Notes: a model not told the origin generated them from the sequence alone. A DNA stretch of 12,650 nucleotides from Zygnema cylindricum (GCA_037447655.1 JBBHKE010001445.1:171018-183667), one strand, 5' to 3'; shown: positions 1 through 9,055, counted from the first letter of the stretch. Numbers and translations: made by a program.

Positions 1-919
1 GATGTCTTCCTGGCATCTATAGTAGAGTTGGAAGGTTTGGCCAGTAGAGTGGAAACTGAAGGTTTGGGCCCATCTGAGGAAATTGAACATGTTTTCTAGT
101 TGACAGCTGAAGGAGGAGAAGCTGATAGAAAAAGCAAATCGGTGCAGGAGGACTCTGCCCAGGTTAAGGGCATAATTAGAGGTGAGATACTGCTTTTGGC
201 AACCACAGGCCGACTAAAGAAATTACATAACGTTAAGTATATTGTTATGATCGTTGTCACATGGCGGGTAATGAAAGCCTTAATAGCTTGGCCTTGTCTT
301 ACAGACTAGATTTTTGGAAATCTTGGGCAGTCCCTTTGTTGATCTTTTGCAAGATGTGCGGGTTTTTAGATTTGGCTACGTGAAATTAAATTCTTTTATG
401 AACTATCAATTTACTCTTGGTTTTGCAAGCAGTGGTTGCCAAACGAGAAAAGCTTAAACAGACGTCGTGAATGTGCAAGAGCTTACAAAAACGTCGAAGA
501 AAACCATTCTAGGATTGCAACAGAACATATCAATTGCAGTGAGCTTTAAGAACTTTGAAATGCTCGCACGCCTTGGAGATGATTTGTAGCATTTGGGACT
601 GACTATCGAGAAAAAGCTAAACCCACAGTCAGAACTAGAGTCAGTGGAAAAGGAGAATAAAGAAAAGGAGACTATCGTTGCTGGTTTGGATGAAGTGTAT
701 GCAAAAGAGAGGGAGACGCCCATGGCTCGCTGTGAGAGGCTTCGAATAATGGCTGCAGAAAAGAGGCGGGATCTAGTTGCAGCAATACACGGGGAACATA
801 TCGTGGATGTGCAATTGTTGTTCAGAGAGGCATGGCTAACTGATGTAAAAGCAGATGAGTTGCAGAAAAAGTTTTTATTTGAAGGTCCAAGATTTGGGCG
901 ACACGATATGAAGGATTGA
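1..919 (+). pseudogene. Kinase-coiled-coil gene, copy 1: decayed and cut by the window edge
   Basis: This is a relic of the gene that is intact at 6567-8327. Bases 1-181 match the end of its kinase exon (kinase C-terminal tail, 'FLASIVELEGLAS' against 'FLSSLVELEDLAS'). Bases 182-428 match its intron, and 429-919 match its coiled-coil exon. Lesions visible by alignment to the intact copy are: CAG to TAG at 97-99; one inserted base near 160, which brings TAA 173-175 into the ancestral frame; loss of the ancestral acceptor (gcag to gcaa at 425-428); a one-base deletion near 461-464; TAG at 587-589; and a short in-frame deletion just after 600. The remainder is open to TGA 917-919 and still reads as coiled coil (motifs 'MARCERLRIMAAEKRRDL', 'KADELQKKFLFEGPRF'). 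The N-terminal kinase lobes lie outside the window. No function is expected at the protein level. Confidence 0.85.
182..428 (+). other. Intron relic of copy 1
   Basis: It starts with GTGAG at the same place as the donor of the intact copy and keeps recognisable blocks of that intron (for example 'taatgaaa' and 'cttgtcttacag'). The ancestral acceptor is mutated. A nearby AG at 431-432 could serve instead but would not repair the frame. Confidence 0.6.
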
Positions 920-3430
920 TACTTTTGTTTCCAATAATTGGTCATACATGAACCCTTTTTCTAGGGAAGCCTTTTAGGTCCTTTAAAGCTGCTGCAGTCT
1001 GTAAGAAGGCTTTTTTATCTTGTTTTTGTAGAGAGAGATGAATTTGTTTCGGCCGAATGTGTTAGGATAAAATTATGCGAATTGGCATATCGACCAAGTT
1101 CGCGTGTGCACTGTACATCGGTGTTAGTGTTAAGGTTTTTCGCTACTTCCAAACTATCATCTTCCCGTGCACACCTCCTATTTTGATTGGAGATCGCCAA
1201 TCGAAAGGTGAGAATTGTACCTTTCAATCGCAACCGTTTCACGCAGAAAATATGTTTTAACTGGCAATATAACCACCAACACTAATAGCAATACACGGTA
1301 TACATAAATCTTGTTCACGTATGTCTGGTTCAGTGTGTACTGTATTATTTCGTGCGACTTCTATGGTACAGTGTACCGTGCGTCTTGTCGCACATTTATT
1401 TTTTTGTGCTTATGTCTTAGTAGGCGAAGCATATTTGACTCTAATTAGGGTGCGTCTCCATGTACTTGAAACTTAGAGAACTTTGTTTTTTAGCGCAGAT
1501 CCGGCAGACCCGGATTTCGGGTGTCCCTATGTGTAACAACGACACAGTTACTTAAGCGTGTGACGATTTTATACACTGACAATGCCCGTGACGGCTGTCA
1601 ACATGTACAATTTGTGATGACGCATGTTATTTTTTTGAAGCTGCTTGTGATGTCGCATGAGTTTTCGTGACATTGTAGACGTACCGCCTTCCACCTTGTG
1701 CCGTTTCACGGTTGAAGAAGATGCATTTTGCCTTTGCGTCGCTTCTCCGCTCGTCGTGAAATGGCATCAGAATCTTGAGACCCCTGGCGAAATAAAATCT
1801 GTACCCGGCGAACGGACAAAACTTAACAAATTGTGTACTTTGCCTCGTCATACTTGAAAGCAAACGGACAAAATATAACGAATAGTGTATCTTTCGCCGT
1901 CGATTGAATTCGTTTGAAATTTTTGTAATTTTTGTTACACGTGCGAATACGTGTTCCTATTTGTTTTTCAAAAATACTTTGTTTTAAAACACATTTTCCA
2001 TGTTTTTAAAGAAAAGTTTGAAGATGACGTTTTTTGGCGTGGTCGTGGGTCGAAGAACACAAGACGGCAACATGTAATACATCCTAAATTCGACGATGAT
2101 GCAAAATGTACTTCTCATTTTTTATACTTTGTTAAATGCTACAACGCTCATCTTTATTAGCGTAAAATATTTATTAGTGTTAATACGAAATTAGAATGAA
2201 TAATACTAATTTAGTGCAAGGAGATGTGGCAGATTGTAGTCTAGGTCCTTGAATAATGTTGCTAACTTTATTTTGTGATTTTTGGCCAAAAAATGACGCA
2301 ACTGGATTAGTGTTATTAATACTAATAATGATGAGCGGTGTAGCTTGGTTGTAAATGGAGAGAACAACTCTTAGTAAGGAACAACTGTGTAAGGGAGGGT
2401 GTGTACAGAGAAAATCTTCGTCTTAATATTTGTGGATTCGGCCAAGCCCATGTGGGTTAATAATGGTGAATGTGTCTTTTGGAGTGATTGAAAATTAAAT
2501 TAAAGTTTAATGAAAAAACAAAGAAAAGGAGGGAAGCAAAGAAAAATTTCTTATCCTCCGAGAGTGTTTTTATAACATATTTTGTGAATTTGATGATAAG
2601 ACATTTTTTTAAAAATGGCCGTAAACCATTTTCTATAAAGGGGTATAATTTGAAATATTTCACAATAGTTATACGTTGTCGAACCCTTGTCCCTAATTTA
2701 ATATTTTTGACTTCTAGCAGTTTGACAGTTTCCATGTCCATATGACAGTTCCGTTTGCCGTTACATTCAACAGTTATTTAGGTTTGATGAACGTAATTCA
2801 ACACTACAAAAATAGCTTTTCTTGGTAACCCAACAAGGTCACAACATTTATATGTGAGCCGAAGAACTTCAAAAATTACTTCGGAAATAAAAACATCCAC
2901 TTTTCTTAAGGATTGGGTGATGGCTATTTACTATCCAAACCTTCAAAATAATGTTGTCCACACCATATTGTGATTCGAGTCAAAAATCATAAATTCCACG
3001 AGAACTATTTACTCTCTTAACAGCAAATGGCTGTAGATAGATAACGACTCTGTTAAATGAAAAAAAGTAAATGAAACACAAAAAAAAAGACCGATAGTAG
3101 TAGAAAAGAGCCGGAGGAAAGTGTTCCCAAGCCAAAACAAGAAAAAATGCAAACTATCAATGTGATGGAATTCAACAGATTCGAAAAAAGTAAACAAAAA
3201 GCTACCAGTTGAAGTAAGGAGAAAGATGGTACCAAACTGTCCATCAATAATATAACAAAGACCAGAAGCAACTGTTTGATTGGTCTGGATAGAAGAATTT
3301 AATTTACATTTTGTTTCCAGTTTGTCTCTGTGCTTGTTCATTAACCTTACAGCTATTGAAGGTTAAAAGAAAAATAGCAAAAAATAATACTAAACTATAA
3401 ACCTTTAAGTTGCACTACTAGTAAACTTAA
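920..3430. other. Non-coding spacer between copies 1 and 2
   Basis: No convincing gene is visible on either strand. The open frames here are under 115 codons, lack recognisable domains and mostly mirror one another on opposite strands. The first ~90 bases still resemble the 3' flank of the other copies ('aataattggtcat' after the stop). Further on there is a short tandem repeat at 1811-1898 and otherwise A/T-rich unique sequence. The kinase exon that should precede copy 2 is absent from this spacer. Confidence 0.6.
1811..1898. repeat. Short diverged tandem repeat, period about 52 bp
   Basis: The block beginning 'aacggacaaaacttaac' at 1811 recurs as 'aacggacaaaatataac' at 1863. Each is followed by a similar 'gtgta.ctttcgcc'-like tail. 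There are two copies with several mismatches. Confidence 0.55.
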
Positions 3431-3488
3431 ATTTTGCTGTCCGTACTATTACAGAGACCTCCTCGTGTAACCATACCCCAAATAATTA
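3431..3488 (+). repeat. Dispersed repeat A, copy 1
   Basis: This is a stretch of about 57 bp, from 'aaattttgctgtccgtac' through 'attacagagacctcct' to 'gtaaccata'. It recurs in the same orientation at 5684-5741 with only a few differences. It sits in non-coding DNA and is of unknown origin, probably a transposon fragment. Confidence 0.7.
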
Positions 3489-3654
3489 ATCATTAGAATT
3501 TCAGAATTAGTACTTTTTTGTCGGTTACATTTTGCGGCGTCTACCTTTAAGTCACGGAACGAAAATCACGGCGTACGTGGCGTATTAGACAATTTGACTT
3601 TTTCGCTAAAATAACATATTATATAAAAAAATAAAAATATTAAATTTAAAAAAT

Positions 3655-3789
3655 ACTATATATCGCGATATATATCGCGATAATTTATGTTGGTCTCGGT
3701 ACGATATATCGAGGATCCTGCTCGATCGATATTCGATATATCGAATATCGAGATTATCGCGATATGAATTTACCCGATACCCAACACTA
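3655..3789 (-). mobile_element. Palindrome-rich TATCG element with hAT-like terminus (copy 1)
   Basis: This is dense self-complementary sequence built on TATCGCGATA and ATATATCGAT words. It ends at 3775-3789 in CGATACCCAACACTA, the exact reverse complement of TAGTGTTGGGTATCG that begins the related element at 5205. TAGTG-type ends are typical of hAT transposons. The 8 bases that follow (TCTGACAG, 3790-3797) align with TCTTACAG in the intron of the intact kinase gene, so the element abuts homologous DNA at a possible 8-bp target site. The other end and the second target duplication were not found. There is no transposase, so this would be a non-autonomous or truncated copy. Confidence 0.5.
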
Positions 3790-3945
3790 TCTGACAGGTT
3801 GGATTTGTGAAAGATGCATATATCTTTAGCCGTCCGTTTGTTGATGTTTTGCGAGATGTAATGGCTACTTTTCTGAATTTGTTAGATTTTACTGCCTGGA
3901 AGTTAAAAGAGATTTTTACGTATGAGTTTACTTTTGGTATTGCAG
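3790..3945 (+). other. 3' part of the kinase-gene intron, copy 2
   Basis: From 'tctgacaggttggattt' to the acceptor 'ggtattgcag', this matches the last ~155 bases of the intron in the intact gene (7652-7808). The upstream intron half and the kinase exon are missing; the homology stops at the terminus of the TATCG element. Confidence 0.7.
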
Positions 3946-4468
3946 ATCTTTGTTGCCAAACGAGAAAAGCTTAAACAGGACTCCGTGACTGTGCAAGAGC
4001 GTGCTGAAACGTCAAGAAAAAAGGCATGACTGGATTGCAACAGAATATATCGATCGCAATGAGTTCTCATAACTTTGAAATGCTCGCACTCCTCAGAGAT
4101 GATGTGAAGCAATTGGGACAGGCTATCGTCGCAGAGGAATAAAAGAAGCTAAATCTACAGTCAGAACTGGAGGCAGTAGAATAGGACATCACAGAAAAGG
4201 AGACTATGGTTGCTAATTTGGATGAAGCGAATGCAGATTAGAGAGAGTCGACCATGGTTCGCTGTGAGGGGCTTCGAATGGAGGCTGCGGAAAAGAGGCG
4301 GGAACTATGGCGGCAATAAATGGGAGACTTTCCGTGTATCTGCAACTGTCTTTAAGGGAAGCACAGCTAGCCGATGTAAAAGCAGACGAGTTGCAGGAAA
4401 ACTATTTGTTAAAAGGCCCGAGGTTTGGGTGCTACCATTTTAGCGATCAAAGATTTTGTTTGCAATAA
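3946..4468 (+). pseudogene. Kinase-coiled-coil gene, copy 2: orphan C-terminal exon
   Basis: It matches the second exon of the intact gene from its first codon to its stop (TAA 4466-4468). The start reads 'VAKREKLKQDSVTVQERAETS', and later pieces include 'ALREDDVKQLG'-like and 'SELEAVE' coiled-coil segments. Lesions are: two extra bases in the A-rich tract near 4015-4025; ancestral-frame stops at 4140-4142 (TAA), 4182-4184 (TAG) and 4239-4241 (TAG); and a one-base deletion near 4307-4312. There is no kinase exon upstream, so no kinase can be made. Nucleotide identity to copy 3 is plainly high despite the lesions, which suggests a duplication younger than or similar to copy 1. Confidence 0.85.
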
Positions 4469-4825
4469 TTGGTCATAAATAAATAATTTGTAAGTAATTT
4501 GTGAATAATATGTGAATCGAAGTGTAGTAAGTCCCATGAAGCTGCCGGAGAGGGGCAGTTTTTTTTGTAATTGTAGAGATTCCTCGCGAACTCGTTCAAC
4601 AACCAAAGTTCTTACTTTTGAGAGTTTTGTAGCTGGGGTGACGCTCTCTCGAAGCTACGAACAGTGGCCGCTTGTCCGTTTTTTATCGTCTGTGCCTTTT
4701 ATTATTTATTCCCATGTATGTAGATGGTTTACCATCGTGCTTTCGTAAATAAGGCCTTACATTTTTTACTCGATGGATTGTTTTGTGTGATCTTTGTCTC
4801 TTTCCTTCAACTGGTTGCTTTTGGG
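4469..4825 (+). repeat. Duplicated 3' flank of the kinase unit (copy 2)
   Basis: It aligns with 8328-8615 downstream of the intact gene. Shared blocks include 'aattggtcata' just after the stop, 'ccatgaagctgc', 'caaccaaagtt'/'cagccaaagtt', 'ctctcgaagct' and 'gattgttttgtg'. This shows that the duplicated unit reaches about 300-350 bases beyond the stop codon. Relative to copy 3, about 82 extra bases lie at roughly 4685-4767. Confidence 0.75.
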
Positions 4826-5204
4826 CCCTGAGACACTTTGCTCAGTACTCTTTCGTTTTGTCAGGCTTGATATCTTATTTTCTTCATTTACCAGAGTACT
4901 TTATGGATACAGTTTACTTCCTGTCAGATGGAGGTGGTACTTCTTTTGGTCATGTTTTTTGGCTCAAATTCACAAAAAACTGCCAGAGGCTCTGTTTGAA
5001 TAAGTGGATATAAAATTGCTCTCGCCCTTAGTTAGAGTCAGCGGTTTCATTTCCAAAACATCAATGACTATTTTGCTCTATTATTGTGTTCAGTCATTCG
5101 TTGGAACATCACTAGGAAAGATATATTGTCGTGTGTTGATCAAAGCTTTCTAATTTCGTGTGATGATTTTTTCAGGCTAACTTCAATGTTAAGAATATGG
5201 TAAG
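4826..5204. other. Spacer without a recognisable gene
   Basis: Apparently unique, moderately T-rich sequence. Two overlapping + strand frames of 69-76 codons at 4783-5013 show no domain. The only detail of note is a 24-base stretch at 5176-5199, bounded by an acceptor-like TTTTTTCAG and a donor-like GTAAGT. Confidence 0.5.
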
Positions 5205-5347
5205 TAGTGTTGGGTATCGAGGACCATTTGCCGATATTCGACATATATCGAATTTCAGGTACCCGATAATCGATATATCGCTTCGATATATCGAATTTCA
5301 AATCATCGCGATATATTGGCGATATATCGTATCGGCGATATATCGAA
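5205..5347 (+). mobile_element. Palindrome-rich TATCG element with hAT-like terminus (copy 2)
   Basis: It opens with TAGTGTTGGGTATCG (5205-5219), identical to the inverted end at 3775-3789. It continues as a run of CGATATATCG-type palindromes to about 5347, where a run of 12-13 A follows. It is in the opposite orientation to the copy at 3655-3789. No matching right terminus or coding region is seen, so it is probably a truncated non-autonomous element. Confidence 0.5.
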
Positions 5348-5683
5348 GCATTGAAAAAAAAAAAATGGAAGTTTTCACAGGTCTCCAAAGTCACATGCCT
5401 TCGGACAAGGTGAGCGTAAAATCTTTGCCGAAAAGAGATACGGTTTTTTCCTGAAAGTCAGCAGAGTGAAGGAGATCTCTCTGGTACATTGACGCGGTAC
5501 ACTTGTGAAGTACATGTACGGAATTCGCAAGTACGGATTTCCAGACAAAAATGGTCGGTTTCCAAATCTTTGACGATTTTGAGATTTGATCGTCAACTTA
5601 CGTGGAGCACTCAAATCAGAACACGTACCCAAAAACTTATTTACGCACGATACGGGATGTAACCGAGGCCTCTGTAATACAGA
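5348..5683. other. Spacer without a recognisable gene
   Basis: Non-coding as far as can be seen. The 117-codon minus-strand frame at 5375-5728 has no recognisable domain and overlaps repeat A. Confidence 0.45.
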
Positions 5684-5715
5684 AATTTTGCTGTCCGTAC
5701 AATTACAGAGACCTC
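5665..5715. repeat. Inverted repeat (hairpin), 14-base arms
   Basis: GAGGCCTCTGTAAT at 5665-5678 pairs with ATTACAGAGACCTC at 5702-5715 (13 of 14 positions) around a 23-base loop. Outside the arms, 'gatgtaacc' occurs on both sides (ending at 5664, and at 5718-5726). The right arm lies in repeat A. The copy of repeat A at 3431 lacks the left arm. Confidence 0.6.
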
Positions 5716-5741
5716 CTGATGTAACCATATCCTAAATTATG
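5684..5741 (+). repeat. Dispersed repeat A, copy 2
   Basis: Same sequence and orientation as 3431-3488: 'aaattttgctgtccgtac', 'attacagagacctcct', 'gtaaccata'. Here it carries an additional left arm that makes it a potential hairpin. Confidence 0.7.
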
Positions 5742-5783
5742 TTGGTCGCCGCACAAAAGTTCGCAAAGTGTTGAACGTAAAGC

Positions 5784-5811
5784 GTAGAACGCAGAGCGTA
5801 GAACGCGAAGC
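5784..5811. repeat. 14-bp tandem repeat, two copies plus partial
   Basis: GTAGAACGCAGAGC (5784-5797) is followed directly by GTAGAACGCGAAGC (5798-5811). A partial related unit (aacgtaaagc) precedes them. Confidence 0.6.
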
Positions 5812-5860
5812 GTTTGCAGTTTATAGCGTGGACCCGTTTGTCCTCACTCCTAAACTAATG

Positions 5861-6349
5861 CACCGACAAAAGTGTAGGTGCACCGACATCAACCGAAGAA
5901 CACAGCTATTTCCGTACGCTGGCCAAACGTAATCATCACATCCAAAGTTTATCATTCCACGACCTGCAAAGCTATAGTTCCGTAGCACCTCATTCGCCAC
6001 CGACAACATCGTTGACCTTCTGAACTTCCAAAAAGAACTCCTATTCCACCGACAAAATGACCAGCTGACCGACACTCTCATGTGCTCACCGACACTAATC
6101 GTAGACTGGCAGAAAGATCAAATGTATCCAATTATCCACGTGTCGACAACCTCGTACACCACCGACAACGAAGCCGGGGAAGCTCTCGAAGTTTGTACTT
6201 TAGCGATCATTCTCGTACTATTTCTGCCACACCGACAATAGCGTAGGCACACCGACACGACCATTACAGTACTATACTGCAGTGTTACGAACATCATACA
6301 CAATTTAATTTTATACACGCTGAGAGTCATCTCTCAGAAGCCACCGACT
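5861..6349 (+). promoter_or_regulatory. Cluster of ten CACCGACA-type motifs upstream of the intact kinase gene
   Basis: The octamer CACCGACA starts at 5861, 5881, 5998, 6047, 6087, 6160, 6230 and 6250, with variants GACCGACA at 6067 and CACCGACT at 6342. Four neighbouring pairs are exactly 20 bases apart (5861/5881, 6047/6067, 6067/6087, 6230/6250). The pairs at 5861 and 6230 also share the sequence between motifs, giving a 20-base unit CACCGACAAWAGYGTAGGYR. It is seen only in this window's segment just upstream of copy 3. The core RCCGAC is the plant DRE/CRT site bound by DREB/CBF factors. Calling this array regulatory is inference; it may simply be a decayed 20-bp satellite. Confidence 0.5.
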
Positions 6350-6375
6350 AAGATTTGAACTGACGCACAGAACCA
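6346..6375 (+). promoter_or_regulatory. Conserved upstream element of the kinase unit (copy at gene 3)
   Basis: The core 'gatttgaactgacgcac' followed by 'RgaacM' recurs at 9056-9085 with one or two changes. It lies about 200 bases before the kinase domain and is followed by 'cataaatac', a possible TATA-like word. Its recurrence suggests part of the ancestral duplicated unit, perhaps promoter or 5' leader. No transcription start can be proved. Confidence 0.4.
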
Positions 6376-6566
6376 TGCCATAAATACTTCAGAATTATAC
6401 TAGTATTTCCGTAAGCAATTAAGCCACCTAGATGTACATCACCAAATATCATCCTCCTTGATTTCCTTTCACAATACGCCATCAACTACCTCCTCCTCCT
6501 CTCCCATTCCCCTTTTTCCCACGCCCCTTCCCTTTCCCCCTCCTCCTCTGCACATCGCTACAAAAG

Positions 6567-8327
6567 ACATTGTAGTGGCAACTAACAGAATTGGAAGAGG
6601 AGGCTTTGGAGAAGTTTTTAAGGGGCGCCACATGGGAATGGATATAGCTGTGAGAAAAACCCTTCCTGGAAGAAAAGTAGACGACAAGTTTGAACAAGAA
6701 ATTCGACTTCTAAATACGCTCAGGCACCCGCATATTCTGCTTCTGATTGGTTATGACCCCAGTAGACCCTGTCTAGTGAGCGACTACATGTCAGGAGGTA
6801 GCCTCCAAGCCTACCTTGGAGAAACGGGATGTTCCTTAACTTGGAAGGACAAAGTACGAATCTGTCGAGAAATGGCGTCTGCTGTGGCATATATGCACAA
6901 GCGAAATGTGGTGCATCGAGACTTGAAACCCATGAATGTGCTTCTCGATGACAGTAAAAGAAGCAAAATATGTGATATGGGTTTAGCCAAACTGTGCGAG
7001 GGGAATCAGGTGAATATGTCTGGCGTACATGGAACATGTGGCTATATTGATCCCTATACTTTAAGAACAGGACTTGTGAGTCCCCATTCTGACACCTATG
7101 CACTTGGACTCATTATTCTGCAACTTCTGACAGGGATGGAACGTATCCAACATGTTCATGACTTATTAGAGAAGCTTGAGGAGAAATCTCCAGAAAGTCG
7201 ATGGGGGAAAGACCTTGTTGTTTTTGACGAAATTGTTGGAAAATTCTCTTCCAAATTGGATCCAAGGAGCTCTCAAATTCCCAAAGATGCCTTACAAAAT
7301 AGTGTGGGGCTCCTGCTTAGATGTTTGGAACGCACGTGGGAACTTCGGCCTGACCTGGATGCCTTCCTGTCATCCCTAGTAGAGCTGGAAGATTTGGCCA
7401 GCAAAGAGGAACCTGAACTGTTGGATCCATTTGTGGAATCTGAATATGTTTTGCAGGTCGAAGCAGAAGAAAGAGAAGCTGATGAAAAAAGCAAAAAGTT
7501 GCACAAGGATTTTGCCAGGTTGAAGGCAGAATTAGAGGTGAAATATTGTTTTCTGCAATCAGAATCTGATTAAAGAAATAAGATTATGTTAAGAATATTT
7601 TTATGGTTGTTGTCTCATGACAGGTAATGAAAACCCTTATAGTTTGGCATTGTCTTACAGGTTGGATTTGGGCAAGATGAATTTTTCTAGGGCTGTCCAT
7701 TAGTTGATGTTTTGCGAGATGCACCTGCCAATTTTTTTTTATTTGTTAGGTTTTATTGCCCAGAAACTAAAGCTATTCTGACGTATCAGTTTACTTCTTG
7801 TATTGCAGACAATGGTTGCTAAACGAGAAAACCTTAAGCATGAAATTGTGACTGTGCAAGTGCGTGCAGAAACGTCGAAGAAAAGCATGTCAGAATTGCA
7901 ACAGAGTATATCGATCGCAATGAGTTCTCAGAACTTTGAAATTCTCGCACGCCTCGGAGATGATGTGAAGCATTTATTACAGGCTATCGTTACGGAGGAG
8001 GAGAAGAAGCAAAACCTACAGTCAGAACTGGGGGCGGTGGAAAAAGACATCACAGAAAAGGAGACTATGGTTGCTCATTTGGATGAAGCGAATGCAGAAG
8101 AGAGGGAATCGGCCATGGCTCGATGTGAGAGGCTTCGAATGGAGGCTGCGGATAAGAGGCGGGAACTAGTGATGGCAGTAAATGGGGGATATTCCGTAGA
8201 TTTGCGAATCTTGTTGGAGGCAGAGCTAGCTGATGTAAAAGCAGATGAGTTACAGAAAAAGCATCTGTTAGAAGGCCCGAGGTTTGAGCGCTACCTGTTG
8301 GCGATACATGATTTTGATTTGCAGTAA
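6567..8327 (+). CDS. Receptor-like/IRAK-like (TKL-type) protein kinase with C-terminal coiled coil; joined 6567-7537 and 7809-8327
   Basis: Exon A encodes a full kinase domain. It has a glycine loop GRGGFGEVFKG (from codon 6593), alpha-C Glu (6698), HRDLKPMN (His 6914, Asp 6920, Asn 6935) and a DMG motif in place of DFG (Asp 6974). The GTCGYIDP activation-segment end and SDTYALG helix are typical of plant-type RLK/Pelle/IRAK kinases. Two key positions differ: the beta-3 Lys is Arg (AGA, 6653-6655) within IAVRK, and the Glu of APE is Tyr (7055-7057). Phosphotransfer is therefore uncertain. After the domain, a charged helical tail runs into exon B (172 residues), a predicted coiled coil with repeated Glu/Lys/Leu heptads that could drive dimerisation. 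The exons join in phase 0 with no stop. No signal peptide or membrane segment is visible. The 5' end is unsettled: the frame is open back to 6404 but has no ATG before the glycine loop. Bases 6487-6550 look like a polypyrimidine tract leading to an acceptor at 6565-6566, so an upstream exon is likely and was not found. Confidence 0.8.
7538..7808 (+). other. Intron of the intact kinase gene
   Basis: It begins GTGAAA after codon GAG (7535-7537) and ends TTGTATTGCAG before codon ACA (7809). It is phase 0 on both sides and 271 bases long. Reading through would stop at TAA 7571-7573. Corresponding introns or pieces of them are present in copies 1 and 2, with the same border positions. Confidence 0.8.
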
Positions 8328-8615
8328 TTGGTCATAGATGATTAACTAATAGATGATTAACAAAGAGATGATAAATTTGTGAGTAATTTGTAAATAGAAG
8401 TGTAGCAGGTTCCATGAAGCTGCAGGAGTTGGGTAGTGTTTCTCACAAGCGTACACGAACTCTTTCAACAGCCAAAGTTATTATTTTTGAGAGTTCTCTA
8501 GCTTTGGGATGTACTGTAGTTCTCTCGAAGCTCTATGAACAGTAGCTGCTGGTCCAGTTTGTTAATCGATAGATTGTTTTGTGCGATCTCTCTTTCTTTA
8601 CTTCAACTGGCTTCT
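8328..8615 (+). repeat. Duplicated 3' flank of the kinase unit (copy 3)
   Basis: Matches 4469-4825 after pseudogene copy 2, without the extra ~82 bases. It probably includes the 3' untranslated region; a clear polyadenylation site cannot be assigned. Confidence 0.7.
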
Positions 8616-9055
8616 CTCGTTAAAATGTTTCAAACTTTTTGCAATTTTGCATCCGTGCAACTTTTTGACTAAGTAGGAGACTTGGCTGACACTCGAAATT
8701 GCACATCTCAACAATTTTTCAATTATCAACATATTTGGTAATATTATTAATTCAATTTTATGTCTATTAAACGTGAATGACATGCTAATGCATTTCCATT
8801 CAGCGAGATGATTTTAAAAACTTTGTAGTAAATGTGGGTATGGTTACGATATGCTACTACAATTGTCAACTTTTTACATTTTTGTCTTTTACCATCTGTT
8901 TTCCATGTCCAGCCAACGAATTCCATGTCTGTCAGTTTCCGTATTTGAGTACCATCCCACTTTGCAAACCTCATTGTCACCTATCCCATTTTAAATATTG
9001 GAAGCGTAGTAAGACCAACAAATGACGTCAGCCCAAAAAATTAGTCACACTCTTG
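8616..9055. other. Spacer without a recognisable gene
   Basis: A/T-rich. Short open frames on both strands (61-77 codons) carry no recognisable domain. There is no resemblance to the other spacers beyond general composition. Confidence 0.5.

Noticed and set aside
454-945. 163-codon open frame on the minus strand
   Set aside because: Antisense of the coiled-coil exon of copy 1; composition is explained by the + strand coding sequence.
3009-3341. Minus-strand 110-codon frame with hydrophobic stretches
   Set aside because: Low-complexity Phe/Leu/Ser from an A-rich tract, with no homologue recognised and an overlapping rival frame on the same strand.
6458-6566. Proline/serine-rich N-terminus in frame with the kinase, starting at a TTG
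   Set aside because: There is no ATG, and the nucleotide sequence is a C/T tract ending in AAAAG. A polypyrimidine tract before an acceptor explains it better than a Pro-rich protein segment.
6720-7103. 127-codon open frame on the minus strand within the kinase exon
   Set aside because: Antisense of clear kinase motifs, with no domain of its own.
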